Shown here piece after piece: positions 27,326 through 36,764 of a stretch of DNA of 64,000 bases (the first letter of the stretch is position 1; each line of letters begins with the position of its first letter). The position numbers were made by a program, and so were the translations under genes. Under the pieces are notes generated by a model. That model was not told where the DNA came from. It was given only the letters and a program-made list of their open reading frames with translations, and made no database searches. This stretch comes from Bacteroidales bacterium (GTDB lineage Bacteria > Bacteroidota > Bacteroidia > Bacteroidales > F082), in the NCBI GenBank assembly GCA_030690365.1, contig JAUYGX010000057.1:32372-96371 (forward strand). The letters run 5' to 3'.

Positions 27326-27961
27326 ATGGAGGAGAGTACCACGAAAGAAAAAATCCTGAAATCGGTTCGTAATGCACTGATCAACAAAACGGACAACCCT
27401 TTTAAAAATACTGATTTTACGACCCGTGTTTTTAATCCTCAGGAAGAAGGTCCTGATGTGGAATTCGCCCTCAAATTTAACGAGGGTGGTGGTACCTTTA
27501 TTTATTGCGACAACGAAAAAAACTTTACCGATAACCTTAAAACGCTGATGGTTCAAAAAGGCTGGGAACAAGTGGCTTCGAGCAATCCCGCGCTGAACAA
27601 CCTGCTTTCGACAGCCGGAATTGATGCCAGGCCACCTGAATCGAAACTGGGTTTTGAGGTCAGTATTACCGGTTGCGACTTTCTGATTTCGCGATTTGGT
27701 AGCATTTTAGTTTCGTCGAAAGTGGCAGAAAGAAATCTTTTTGTGGGGGCAAATACCCACCTCATTGTGGCTAAATCTTCTCAGGTAAAATCTGAAATAA
27801 AAGAAGCACTATCCGCATTAAAAATCAAATATTCAGGTAGTTTACCCTCACAGATCACCATGATTACCGGAGCAGAAAACACCACTTCTTTCACCCGGTC
27901 GCTTCCTGCCGGAGCCATCGGATCGAAAAATTTATTCGTCTTTATGATCGATGATGCATAG
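27326..27961 (+). CDS. LUD-domain (LutC/YkgG-like) protein
   Basis: A 211-residue LUD-domain protein. Features of the fold include FIYCDNEKNFTDNLKTLM (~58-75), VSITGCDFLISRFGSILVSS (~114-133), HLIVAKSSQVKSEIKEAL and the C-terminal ITGAENTTSFTRSLPAGAIG (~184-203). LutC takes part in lactate oxidation together with LutA and LutB, but neither partner is nearby. Here it sits between ftsH and cdsA, 17 bases after ftsH, a location that argues for a different or general role. Confidence 0.8.
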   Translation: MEESTTKEKILKSVRNALINKTDNPFKNTDFTTRVFNPQEEGPDVEFALKFNEGGGTFIYCDNEKNFTDNLKTLMVQKGWEQVASSNPALNNLLSTAGIDARPPESKLGFEVSITGCDFLISRFGSILVSSKVAERNLFVGANTHLIVAKSSQVKSEIKEALSALKIKYSGSLPSQITMITGAENTTSFTRSLPAGAIGSKNLFVFMIDDA

Positions 27962-28028
27962 CAAATGATCGTTTTATCAGTTGATTTCGTAGATTTGCAG
28001 CCGAATATTTTAAAGTATCTGCCTACAT

Positions 28029-28829
28029 TTGAAAGAAATAATTACCAGAACCACCACAGGCATTGTGTTTATCGTAACAGTAATCGGATCGATACTGTTA
28101 CACCCGTTGGCATTTTTTATGGTCATGGGGTTTTATGCGACCATTGGCTTAATTGAATTCTACAAACTTACCACCCCTACAAAAAACTACATTGCCCCAA
28201 CAATTATTGGCCTTGTTTGCTATTCACTCGTCGCATTGTCGGGTTTACGATATATCGATTTGAAATTCAATCTACTGATACTTCCCCTGATCTTTATCCT
28301 GATGGCCACTGAGCTGTTTAGTTCCAGTGGATCGTGGAAGAACCTGTCGTACTATTTGACTTCGTTTCTCTATATTGTGGTTCCTTTTTCGCTGATGAAC
28401 TTCATGTTTTATGTAAATACATCTTCACCAGACAGTTTGCTATTGATGAGTTTGTTTTTTCTGGTATGGACCAGCGATGTATTTGCCTATTTAACCGGAT
28501 CTTTCTTTGGAAAACACAAACTATTCGAGCGTATTTCGCCAAAAAAAACCTGGGAAGGCACTTTGGGAGGTTTGGTATTTGCCTTGATTGCAGCCTATAT
28601 TTTCTATTCCTTATCGGATAGTTTTTCGTGGCTCATCTGGATGGAATATACCTTTCTTATTGTGGTGGCCGCAGTAGTTGGTGATTTGGCGGAATCGATG
28701 TTGAAAAGGAATTTCAGTATAAAAGACTCAGGAACGATTTTTCCCGGACACGGTGGCGTTCTCGATCGTTTTGATGCCGTGCTGTTTGCCACGCCATTTG
28801 CCTTTGTTTTTTTTAATTTTGTTATGTAA
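28029..28829 (+). CDS. cdsA: phosphatidate cytidylyltransferase
   Basis: A 266-residue polytopic membrane enzyme that makes CDP-diacylglycerol from phosphatidate and CTP, the branch point for phospholipids. The CDS signature is perfect: SMLKRNFSIKDSGTIFPGHG followed by GVLDRFD (~225-251), with the KDS...HGG...DR metal-binding residues. About seven to eight hydrophobic segments precede and follow it. Translation appears to start at TTG 28029, as no suitable ATG precedes the first helix. Its TAA overlaps the psd start by one base. Confidence 0.94.
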   Translation: MKEIITRTTTGIVFIVTVIGSILLHPLAFFMVMGFYATIGLIEFYKLTTPTKNYIAPTIIGLVCYSLVALSGLRYIDLKFNLLILPLIFILMATELFSSSGSWKNLSYYLTSFLYIVVPFSLMNFMFYVNTSSPDSLLLMSLFFLVWTSDVFAYLTGSFFGKHKLFERISPKKTWEGTLGGLVFALIAAYIFYSLSDSFSWLIWMEYTFLIVVAAVVGDLAESMLKRNFSIKDSGTIFPGHGGVLDRFDAVLFATPFAFVFFNFVM

Positions 28830-29482
28830 TGAAGATCCATCACGAAGGATATAAAATTATTCTAATCACCGCTCTGTTTGCAGGCATGGTGGCGATATGC
28901 ACATATCTGCTGGTAACCAACCCTATTTTCAGCACCGTGCTTTATATTGCTGTGGCAATACACCTTATCTGGACCGTTAGTTTTTTCAGGGTTCCAAACC
29001 GGACTATCAACCAACATGAAAACGCCATACTTTCCTCGGCCGATGGCAAGGTGGTGACCATTGAAGAAGTTACAGAATCTGAATACTTCAAAGGTAAATG
29101 TCTCATGATCAGTGTTTTTATGTCTCCTTTTAACGTACATGTTAACTGGTATCCCATGGATGGCGAAGTGGTTTACACCAAATACCATCCGGGTAAATAC
29201 CTGGCCGCCTACAATCCAAAATCTTCTACCCTGAACGAACGAAATACAGTGGTAGTTAAAAATAATGAGGGTAAATCGGTGTTAATCAGACAGATTGCCG
29301 GTGTGATGGCTCGAAGGATTATCAGCAACGCCAGCAAAGGCGACCAGGTTGTACAAGGCAGTGAATTTGGAATCATCCGTTTTGGTTCACGGGTCGACTT
29401 TTTTTTGCCCACCGATGTAAAAATGAACGTGAAAATCGGGGATAAGGTCAAAGCCAAACAGAGCGTAATTGCTTATTTTTAG
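28829..29482 (+). CDS. psd: phosphatidylserine decarboxylase
   Basis: A 217-residue short-form Psd that converts phosphatidylserine to phosphatidylethanolamine. A hydrophobic N-terminus (IILITALFAGMVAICTYLLV) anchors it. FMSPFNVHVNWYPMDGEV (~94-111) is the conserved His-containing segment, and FGIIRFGSRVDFFLP (~180-194) contains the Gly-Ser cleavage site at which the pyruvoyl cofactor forms. It directly follows cdsA with an overlapping ATGA/TAATG junction. A phosphatidylserine synthase is not in the window. Confidence 0.93.
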   Translation: MKIHHEGYKIILITALFAGMVAICTYLLVTNPIFSTVLYIAVAIHLIWTVSFFRVPNRTINQHENAILSSADGKVVTIEEVTESEYFKGKCLMISVFMSPFNVHVNWYPMDGEVVYTKYHPGKYLAAYNPKSSTLNERNTVVVKNNEGKSVLIRQIAGVMARRIISNASKGDQVVQGSEFGIIRFGSRVDFFLPTDVKMNVKIGDKVKAKQSVIAYF

Positions 29483-29576
29483 CGGATTTTAGACCTGTGG
29501 TTTAAATGATGGAACAACTTCCATCGTTACAATAGCAAACCTACAGATCAGATAAACATTTGTTGTTTTAACCCCG

Positions 29577-29640
29577 GTTATGTATAAATGCCGTAGGCAT
29601 GACCGACATTGTAACCTGAGATTTCAATCTCAGGTTCTAA
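29577..29640. repeat. tandem palindromes, REP-like
   Basis: Two palindromes lie close together in the spacer after psd: ATGCC-GTA-GGCAT (29588-29600) and AACCTGAGAT-TTCA-ATCTCAGGTT (29613-29636, ten perfect base pairs). There is no T-run after the second, so it is not a standard terminator. The arrangement resembles a repetitive extragenic palindrome. Confidence 0.55.
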
Positions 29641-29716
29641 ACGAAAAACCACGAACCTCCACCCAGATACCGGAAATCCAAGCCAATAAAAACCGGATTT
29701 TTAGATATTTCTTAAC

Positions 29717-30415
29717 CTACAACCAGCTTTTTAACTCTTGTAAACCGCGTATATAAATGGTTCCGGTTTCGGGGGGATGGATTCCGTCGGGATCGAATAA
29801 AGCCTGATCCATGCCCACCAGACGGGCACCTTCGATGTCGATGGGCACATCGTCACCAATCATCAGACTTTCGCCGGGTTGAGCCCCGGTTTGTGCAAAG
29901 GCATAGTGAAAAATTCCGGGATCCGGCTTTTTGACTCCTGCTTCTTCTGAAGTAATCACTTTTTCAAAATATTGATCCAATTTGGACGATCGCAATTTAA
30001 TGTCCTGCACTTCGCTGAACCCATTGGTTATTAAATGTAGTTTGTAATTGGGTTGAAGATACTGCAACAGCTCGCGGCTGTAAGGAAAAAGATTGACTTT
30101 TCGCGGACTTTGTTCCAGATAATAATCGCCGATTTCTCTTGCCAATTCAGGATCATCAATACCGAAATCCTTCAGGGTAAGGGCAAACCGAAGATCACGC
30201 AATATTTCCTTTTCAATCGCACCTATGCGGTACAAATCCCAGAGTTTTTCATTGTGATAGGTGTAACTTGTGATAAAACTTTCGAGCGAGGTCACTCCCC
30301 TTTCCTGAAAATTGTATTTAACATACACCTCTGCAAAGGTTTCTGCCGCACTTTTCTCAAAGTCCCATAAGGTGCGGTCCAGGTCAAAAAAGAGGTGCTT
30401 ATATTTCTTTTTCAA
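29717..30415 (-). CDS. HAD-family phosphatase, YjjG-like
   Basis: A 232-residue haloacid-dehalogenase-type hydrolase. HAD motifs are FFDLDRTLWDFEKSA (~9-23, nucleophile DxD), LITNGF (~133), the Lys in GVKKPDPGIF (~160) and MIGDDVPIDIEGA (~182). The helical cap is of the C1 type. It is closest to YjjG-like 5'-nucleotidases that remove non-canonical pyrimidine nucleotides, but the substrate is inferred from family only. Start appears to be TTG at 30415; a TACCTTTG -7 box lies 17 bases upstream. Confidence 0.85.
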   Translation of the reverse strand: MKKKYKHLFFDLDRTLWDFEKSAAETFAEVYVKYNFQERGVTSLESFITSYTYHNEKLWDLYRIGAIEKEILRDLRFALTLKDFGIDDPELAREIGDYYLEQSPRKVNLFPYSRELLQYLQPNYKLHLITNGFSEVQDIKLRSSKLDQYFEKVITSEEAGVKKPDPGIFHYAFAQTGAQPGESLMIGDDVPIDIEGARLVGMDQALFDPDGIHPPETGTIYIRGLQELKSWL

Positions 30416-30432
30416 ATCTCAATATTTTCGGG

Positions 30433-30440
30433 CAAAGGTA
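30433..30440 (-). promoter_or_regulatory. -7 box of the HAD phosphatase
   Basis: Minus-strand TACCTTTG, exact for TAnnTTTG, 17 bases before the TTG start at 30415. Confidence 0.45.
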
Positions 30441-30524
30441 GGGTTTTTCAGCATTTGGACCGATGTAAAGGCAGTGGGATAATTAATCATACCATCAGAA
30501 CAATCGTTTGTAATGTTGATTTAT

Positions 30525-30532
30525 TAACTTTG
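30525..30532 (+). promoter_or_regulatory. -7 box of the choice-of-anchor L gene
   Basis: TAACTTTG, exact for TAnnTTTG, 14 bases before ATG 30547. A TTTG lies upstream at 30507-30510, but the 14-base spacing is shorter than usual. Confidence 0.45.
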
Positions 30533-30546
30533 CTGCCACCAACCAA

Positions 30547-33500
30547 ATGCATAATAAAATGAAAGTACGTATCCGCTCCCTGAGTCTTTGGTTAGCAATG
30601 ACCATCCTGATGCCAATTAGCTTAAACGCACAATTTGGGGATTTCACAATTATTCCGTGTACAGATAATGCAAGCGTAATTGCTTTAATTGATACCGTTT
30701 TTCTAAATGGGGTAAGCCCCGCTCAATATAAAAATGTTACCTTTACCGGTGATCCGACAGCGGTTGGTTACTTTTATGATGGTTTTATGTTTGGTGGGTT
30801 TCATACCAAAAAAGGTATTGTAATGTCTACTGGATATGTTGACGACCTTGATAATATCAACAATTGTAGCGGCGGTGTAGTAACTGGGAATACATCAGGG
30901 GGTAGTGATGTAGATCTTGCAAAAATAACCGCTCCGACAGCAATATTTGATGCCTGTGTAATTGAATTTGATTTCAAACCAACAAATCAAACTTCCTCGT
31001 TTCGATATATATTTGGTTCGGAAGAGTACCCTGATTACGTAAATTCGTCTTATAATGATGTGTTTGGTTTTTTTCTTAGTGGTGATAATATCAACGGTAC
31101 ATTTAGTCATGGAGCCATAAACATTGCACTGGTTCCCGGAACTAACCTGCCTGTATCAATCAACAATGTTAATTGTGGACATGCACAAGATTGTCAAGCA
31201 GGACCCGGGGGAACATACTGCGATCTGCTATATGAGAATATTGTTCAAAATTCACCGGCTTTTAATAACATCGCATTGGATGCCTATACAGTGTCATTTA
31301 CTGCTGAAAATGCCACTACACCCTGTACATGGTACCACATTAAGCTTGCTATTGGTGATGCAGGAGATGCTAAATATGATAGCGGAGTTTTCCTCGAAAT
31401 GGGCAGTTTCGACCCGGGTAAGATAATTGAAACTACCAACTTTGCCCATCCTACCATTGATTCATTGCTGTATGAAAGCTGCCGTAATTATGTGGCTGTA
31501 ATGTATTTTGATATTGGAACAGCACGCAGCGATGACATAACCATCCCCTTTATGGTGGGAGGAACCGCCACACAGGGATTAGACTATATTATCCAGTCCA
31601 CACAGCCGGGACAAATTTATATTCCTGCCGGACAAACCTATGATTCACTGGTTATCAGACCCTTTCCTGATAACGAAGTGGAAGGTATTGAAAGTGTAAT
31701 CATTAAATACACTCCTCAGATATGTCCAGGTATTGGCTTCGAAGAAAAGGATTCAATTTTAATTTCTGATGTACCACGCTTTGTCGATACCAACCTGGTA
31801 TTTAGTTCCATTTGCGAGAACACCATTGCGCTTGGGTTTGATCAGGTACTCACAGGAATTCCTCCTTTCAATTACAACTGGAGACCAGATGGACAGTCAA
31901 CTTCAATTTTGAGCTATACTATTACCGGAAGCGACTCTGTAGCAGTCCCTTGCGTAATAACCGATACATGTGGATATCAGGTGGTTGATACTGCCTTCGT
32001 AAAGGTGCCGGCACTGGTGGCAGATGCGGGACCTGATAAATCATTGTGTAATTTGCCCAACGTTCAACTGGAAGGTTCTTCGGACGGGGCTCAGCACTTT
32101 TTATGGACTGCATCCCCTCCCGATATCACACTTACCACCCCCGCCATTCCTGATCCCATAGTCAGTCCAACGGTTAACACCACGTATACGCTTAACGTGA
32201 CAGACAATTGTACCAACTCTGATGCCGATGAAGCGATGGTACTCCTGAATGAGGCCGTTGCTGATGCAGGTAATGACCAATCCATGTGTTTGCAGCAAAG
32301 CGTAACTCTGGAATGTAACCAGGGTACGACCTATAATTGGACATCAGATATTAACGACCCCAGCCTGGTCGGGCAGCAAGGCAACAAGGTAATTACCGTT
32401 TCTCCTATAGTTACAACTACTTATTCGGTGGATGTAACCAATGCTTGCGGACTAACGGCCACCGATGAAGTGGTAGTGGTGGTTAATCCGCTGCCTACGG
32501 CCTCTGCCGGAAATGACAATCAAATCTGCTTAAACGAAAGCTACTCGTTGCAAGGCTCTGGCGGAATTCATTATCTGTGGACTTCAGTCCCTGATGATCC
32601 ATCACTACATGGAAATCAACAGGATACACTGGCCAATCCGGCGGTTACACCTGATACCCAAACCGATTATATCTATACTGTAAGTGTAACAAATGAATTT
32701 GGATGTGAGTCGGAAGCCAGCATGATCCTGGCTGTAAACCCCATTCCCAATATGAGTGTAACTACCACTAATACAACCATTTGCTTAGGTGACTCTACCA
32801 CTTTAACGGCCGTAGGAAATGCTGATTACACCTGGTCGGCTGATATCAACGACCCAGGTTTGACTGGACAAATACATAATCAGGTGATCAAAGTTTCGCC
32901 ATCGGTTACCACAACTTATACTTTAACAGGTGTTGTGAGCGGTTTTAATTGTCCGGCCACCATCGAACAAACCATTGTGGTCATTCCCGAAACCACGGCC
33001 AATTTTTCGGCCAATGTGAGCCAAATATGTCAAAACCAGCCACTCACCATCAGCTATGAAGGAAATGGAACGGGAAGTGGCATGTATCAGTGGGATTTCG
33101 ACCAGGGAAATATTACCCCCGGAAACGGGCAGGGACCTTATTTGGTTGAATGGACCGATGCGGGATCGAAAACACTCACTCTGACGGTTACAGAACAAGG
33201 TTGTCCTAGTAAAGAATACATTCAAAAAATTGAAGTATTAAAAATGCCGCAGGCTGAATTTAGTGCCCTGGTTCAGGAAGGTTGTCCACCTTTGACCATA
33301 GAATTTACCGATGAAACACAGAATACCGGGACAACCCTTGACTACAATTGGACATTTGAAACAGGACAAACCAGTACCGAAATCAATCCATCCTATACCT
33401 ATACCCTGCCGGGAACCTATCCTGTTAGTCTGCTGGTAACCAGCTACGGATTGTGCACCAACCAGAAAGACAAGACGGCCTATATCACAGTACATGAAGT

Positions 33501-34026
33501 TCCCACGGCAGATTTTATTCCCGATCCTGAAGAAACAATCCTGGAGGAAGGCACCATCAGTTTTACGAATGCTTCAACAGATATTGGCACGATGACCTAT
33601 AGCTGGAATTTTGGGGATGGATCGCCGTTGTCTACGGAAACAAATCCATCACATACCTATACCGCATCTGCCCAATATACTGTGGAACTCATTACTCACA
33701 ATAACAACCTGTGCAGCGACACCACCACAAAATTGGTCACCATCCATCCTGATTTTGCCGTGTATGCACCTTCCGCATTTACCCCCAATGGTGATGGTAA
33801 AAATGATGTATTTGAGATAAAAGGAAACGGCATTAAAACCTTACAAATTCAGATTTATTCACGCTGGGGCGAATTAATTTTCGAATCGAACGACATGCTC
33901 AATCAGTGGGACGGTACCATCAAAGGGAATCCTGCTCCTGCCGGAACCTATGTTTATCAGATATCGTACACAAGTATGATCAATCTGAGTTACTCAATTA
34001 AAGGAACAGTAACTCTGGTCAGATAA
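30547..34026 (+). CDS. giant T9SS type B surface protein with choice-of-anchor L, Ig-like and PKD domains
   Basis: An 1159-residue secreted protein, probably an adhesin or gliding/biofilm surface component. After a signal peptide (LSLWLAMTILMPISLNAQ) comes a choice-of-anchor L domain (~40-275) with FRYIFGSEEYPDYV and NDVFGFFLSG. A Calx-beta-like segment follows (~300-400). Next are repeats carrying W(T/S)...D-(P/S)-L cores (YNWTSDINDPSLVG, YLWTSVPDDPSLHG, YTWSADINDPGLTG; ~470-800) and two PKD domains (YSWNFGDGSPLSTETNPSHT is the second, ~1030). The end is a gliding-motility-associated type B domain (YAPSAFTPNGDGKNDVFEI ... GTYVYQISY). A second ATG at 30559 is an equally possible start. Confidence 0.88.
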   Translation: MHNKMKVRIRSLSLWLAMTILMPISLNAQFGDFTIIPCTDNASVIALIDTVFLNGVSPAQYKNVTFTGDPTAVGYFYDGFMFGGFHTKKGIVMSTGYVDDLDNINNCSGGVVTGNTSGGSDVDLAKITAPTAIFDACVIEFDFKPTNQTSSFRYIFGSEEYPDYVNSSYNDVFGFFLSGDNINGTFSHGAINIALVPGTNLPVSINNVNCGHAQDCQAGPGGTYCDLLYENIVQNSPAFNNIALDAYTVSFTAENATTPCTWYHIKLAIGDAGDAKYDSGVFLEMGSFDPGKIIETTNFAHPTIDSLLYESCRNYVAVMYFDIGTARSDDITIPFMVGGTATQGLDYIIQSTQPGQIYIPAGQTYDSLVIRPFPDNEVEGIESVIIKYTPQICPGIGFEEKDSILISDVPRFVDTNLVFSSICENTIALGFDQVLTGIPPFNYNWRPDGQSTSILSYTITGSDSVAVPCVITDTCGYQVVDTAFVKVPALVADAGPDKSLCNLPNVQLEGSSDGAQHFLWTASPPDITLTTPAIPDPIVSPTVNTTYTLNVTDNCTNSDADEAMVLLNEAVADAGNDQSMCLQQSVTLECNQGTTYNWTSDINDPSLVGQQGNKVITVSPIVTTTYSVDVTNACGLTATDEVVVVVNPLPTASAGNDNQICLNESYSLQGSGGIHYLWTSVPDDPSLHGNQQDTLANPAVTPDTQTDYIYTVSVTNEFGCESEASMILAVNPIPNMSVTTTNTTICLGDSTTLTAVGNADYTWSADINDPGLTGQIHNQVIKVSPSVTTTYTLTGVVSGFNCPATIEQTIVVIPETTANFSANVSQICQNQPLTISYEGNGTGSGMYQWDFDQGNITPGNGQGPYLVEWTDAGSKTLTLTVTEQGCPSKEYIQKIEVLKMPQAEFSALVQEGCPPLTIEFTDETQNTGTTLDYNWTFETGQTSTEINPSYTYTLPGTYPVSLLVTSYGLCTNQKDKTAYITVHEVPTADFIPDPEETILEEGTISFTNASTDIGTMTYSWNFGDGSPLSTETNPSHTYTASAQYTVELITHNNNLCSDTTTKLVTIHPDFAVYAPSAFTPNGDGKNDVFEIKGNGIKTLQIQIYSRWGELIFESNDMLNQWDGTIKGNPAPAGTYVYQISYTSMINLSYSIKGTVTLVR

Positions 34027-34039
34027 ATGTAATATATAT

Positions 34040-34080
34040 GCTTAGAACCGGATTTTCTTAACCGGTTCTAAGCTATTTCA
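34040..34080 (+). terminator. probable terminator hairpin after the giant surface protein
   Basis: GCTTAGAACCGG (34040-34051) and CCGGTTCTAAGC (34062-34073) form a perfect 12-base stem. Only a weak T-rich stretch follows, so it may instead be a palindromic repeat. Confidence 0.5.
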
Positions 34081-34122
34081 ACTTAACCAAATCATTAGTG
34101 ATTGTATACTATTAACCTGATT

Positions 34123-34578
34123 ATGAATTCACAGGATAATCCCATTCTCGAAAAATTAAAATCGCAAAAAGGACAGAAATTCACCTTTTCTCCTTCCCCC
34201 TTTTCCATGTGGCTCGATCCCATCATCGTGGAAGTGGAGGAAGGAATGTTGAGCTTTGAATATGAGGTTCGTCACGACATGACCAACCCCATAAAAACCC
34301 TTCATGGCGGTGCTATCGCCGGCATTATGGACGACACCATCGGTGCCGCTGTCTTTACACTGGGATTGAAGGAAATATTTACAACAGTGAACCTCACCGT
34401 GGATTATTTTGCCCCGGCGGTGGAAGGTAACACCATTGTGGCTACCGCAAAAGTGATCAAGAAAGGAAGGCAAATTGTGCACGTGATTTGTGACATCAAA
34501 ATGAAAGATAGTGGTAAAGTACTGGCCCATGGCACTTCAAACCTGATAAAACTAGAAAGAAGGATCAACGTTCAATAG
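34123..34578 (+). CDS. hotdog-fold thioesterase (PaaI-like)
   Basis: A 151-residue protein with ATG at 34123 (an upstream TTG at 34102 is less likely). The hotdog core is NPIKTLHGGAIAGIMDDTIG (~63-82), with the HGG and Asp typical of PaaI/YigI-like acyl-CoA thioesterases, followed by VNLTVDYFAPAVEGNTIVATA (here VNLTVDYFAPAVEG, ~101-114). It likely hydrolyses an acyl- or aryl-CoA. The specific substrate is unknown and neighbouring genes do not help. Confidence 0.83.
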   Translation: MNSQDNPILEKLKSQKGQKFTFSPSPFSMWLDPIIVEVEEGMLSFEYEVRHDMTNPIKTLHGGAIAGIMDDTIGAAVFTLGLKEIFTTVNLTVDYFAPAVEGNTIVATAKVIKKGRQIVHVICDIKMKDSGKVLAHGTSNLIKLERRINVQ

Positions 34579-34775
34579 ATTTTCATTCTGCCCGAATCAT
34601 GTTTTAACTATTCGCTTCAGGGTTGGAGGGATGGAACAAAAACCCCAAATTACTTTAAATACTTCCCCGGATTTTCCGCCACTTTCCCTACCTTTACGCA
34701 CTTAAAAACCAGGAATAGAACAGGGTATTTTTTGGATTTTAGATCAATTAAATCTCTGAAAAACATAAAATTGTA

Positions 34776-35789
34776 ATGAAGAAGATCAGGATTGCCATCA
34801 ATGGTTTTGGAAGAATCGGCAGGATTACTTTTAGAAAGATACAGGAAAACAACCGCATGGAAGTGGTGGCCATCAACGACCTCACTGACCCGGCCAATCT
34901 GGCCCATCTGCTCAAGTACGATTCCGTTCAACGACAGTTTCCGGGAGAAGTGACCAGTACCGAAGATTGTATCATCGTGAATGGGAAATCCATTAAGGTG
35001 TACAACGAGCCCGACCCGGGAAAACTTCCCTGGAAATCCCTTGACATAGACGTTGTGATTGAATCCACCGGATTGTTTGTGGACAAGGAATCGGCCATGA
35101 AACACATTTATGAATCGGGATCGCGCAAGGTCATTATCTCGGCACCGGCCAAAGGCGAACGCGAAGATGTAAAATATGTGGTGCTCGGTGTGAACGATGA
35201 CATCATCGACCGCAACGACGTCATCATCTCAAATGCTTCATGCACCACCAACAATGTGGCACCGCTGATTAAAATACTGGACGAACATTTTGGCATCGAA
35301 AAAGGGTTTATCACCACGGTTCATTCCTATACCAAAGACCAGAACCTGGTAGATGGCCCACACAAAGACTGGCGACGGGGACGGGCAGCGGCATACTCTA
35401 TTGTGCCTACTACAACCGGAGCTGCAAAGGCTGCAACCCGAATATTCCCCCATCTGAAAAACAATTTGGGTGGAGCCGGAATCCGTGTTCCGGTCCCGGA
35501 TGGTTCGCTCACGGATTTTACCTGCACCTTAAAAGTTTCCACCAGCGTGGAAGAAATCAACCGGATTTTTAAGGAAGCCGCCAACGGGTATTTAAAAGGC
35601 ATTTTGCAGTACACCGAGGACCCGATTGTATCGGTGGATGTAATCGGGAATACCCATTCGGCCGTGTTCGATGCCAACCTCACCGCTGTGTTGGGCGATA
35701 AAAATAAACTGGTAAAAGTGGTTGCCTGGTATGACAATGAGATGGGCTATTCGAGCCGTTTGGTAGAGCTTATTGAGAAATTCGTTTAG
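34776..35789 (+). CDS. gap: glyceraldehyde-3-phosphate dehydrogenase
   Basis: A 337-residue type I GAPDH, converting glyceraldehyde-3-phosphate to 1,3-bisphosphoglycerate with reduction of NAD(P)+. The Rossmann start IAINGFGRIGRITFRK and VVAINDLTD (NAD-binding Asp) are present. The catalytic Cys is in SNASCTTNNVAPL (~150), and a His is in VHSYTKDQ (~177). WYDNEMGYSSRLVEL closes the protein. It stands alone. A TACCTTTA sequence (34689-34696) one base off the -7 consensus lies 80 bases upstream. Confidence 0.96.
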   Translation: MKKIRIAINGFGRIGRITFRKIQENNRMEVVAINDLTDPANLAHLLKYDSVQRQFPGEVTSTEDCIIVNGKSIKVYNEPDPGKLPWKSLDIDVVIESTGLFVDKESAMKHIYESGSRKVIISAPAKGEREDVKYVVLGVNDDIIDRNDVIISNASCTTNNVAPLIKILDEHFGIEKGFITTVHSYTKDQNLVDGPHKDWRRGRAAAYSIVPTTTGAAKAATRIFPHLKNNLGGAGIRVPVPDGSLTDFTCTLKVSTSVEEINRIFKEAANGYLKGILQYTEDPIVSVDVIGNTHSAVFDANLTAVLGDKNKLVKVVAWYDNEMGYSSRLVELIEKFV

Positions 35790-35839
35790 TATCGAATCCC
35801 GCATGTGCATGCTTTATCAGGCAGGACATTTCACACAAA

Positions 35840-35945
35840 GTTAACGGAAACATGTTTCACATTGAACACAAAGTGACGAAAGATTTGTGTGGCAAAAATC
35901 TTTGCGCACTTTGCGTATTAAAAACTTAGCGAACTTTGCGTGAAA
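35840..35945. repeat. intergenic tract with repeated CACAAAGT and ACTTTGCGT
   Basis: The gap between gap and lpxH carries CACAAAGT twice (near 35834 and 35869) and ACTTTGCGT twice (35908-35916 and 35933-35941). No gene is seen. The pattern looks like a degenerate interspersed repeat rather than a regulatory site. Confidence 0.4.
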
Positions 35946-35990
35946 CCTTTAAGTCCTGTCCGGGTTCGACTTTCCAGAATTCAGAAGTTT

Positions 35991-36755
35991 TTACTCATGA
36001 GAATAGGTAAGCAACTGCATGTCGCCCCGATCGAAAACTGCATAAGTAAAATGGGTAATCCAATCGCCCAGAATCACCAAGGTACTTTTACCGTTGATTT
36101 TTTCGATCACCGGCACATGGCGGTGGCCAAAGATAAAATAATCCACATCAGGAAATTCTACCGTCTGGCTTTTTGCAAATTGAACCAACACTTGTTTTTG
36201 TTGATCGGGAACATTTTCTTGTTTTCCGGCTTTAGCCACATTGGCCAGCCGGCTTCTACCAGAGAAATACAGCCCCAATCGGGTTCCGATATCGGGATGC
36301 AGCCATTTAAATAAAAACTGATTGGGCCTGAATTCGAAAACTTTTTTCAAAAACTTATAGCCATAATCTCCCGGTCCCAGACCATCACCATGGGCCAGAT
36401 AAAAGGTAGATCCTCCATACTCCCTGATCACAGGATTACGGTATAGTTGTACATTGAGTTCTTTGGAGAGATAATCGAAAGCCCACACATCGTGGTTTCC
36501 ACGAAAAACATGAACCGGAATGCCCTGATCGGTAATCTCAGCAATTTTCCCCAGCAACCGTACAAAACCTTTTGGGACAACGGTACTGTATTCAAACCAG
36601 AAGTCGAAAATATCTCCCATGAGGAAAATCTCTGCTGCATCCTTCGAAACTTCGTTCAGCCAGTTCACAAGCATTTTCTCGCGTTGCAGACTGCGGTTGT
36701 GATCGGGAATGCCCAGGTGAAAATCCGAAGCAAAATACAGTTTTGTTCTCTCCAA
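35991..36755 (-). CDS. lpxH: UDP-2,3-diacylglucosamine diphosphatase
   Basis: A 254-residue calcineurin-like phosphoesterase that cleaves UDP-2,3-diacylglucosamine to lipid X and UMP, step four of lipid A synthesis. The metal-binding motifs are all visible: ASDFHLG (~9-15), LMGDIFDFWFEY (~44-55), FRGNHD (~85), LAHGDGLGPGD (~118) and FGHRHVP (~204). The start is TTG 36755, nine bases after the punA stop; the frame is closed by a stop just upstream. It follows lpxK and punA in one run. Confidence 0.9.
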   Translation of the reverse strand: MERTKLYFASDFHLGIPDHNRSLQREKMLVNWLNEVSKDAAEIFLMGDIFDFWFEYSTVVPKGFVRLLGKIAEITDQGIPVHVFRGNHDVWAFDYLSKELNVQLYRNPVIREYGGSTFYLAHGDGLGPGDYGYKFLKKVFEFRPNQFLFKWLHPDIGTRLGLYFSGRSRLANVAKAGKQENVPDQQKQVLVQFAKSQTVEFPDVDYFIFGHRHVPVIEKINGKSTLVILGDWITHFTYAVFDRGDMQLLTYSHE

Positions 36756-36764
36756 ATCAAACAG

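Noticed and set aside
27326..27961. Lactate-utilisation operon
   Set aside because: The LUD protein has no LutA or LutB partner here; the context is ftsH-cdsA-psd.
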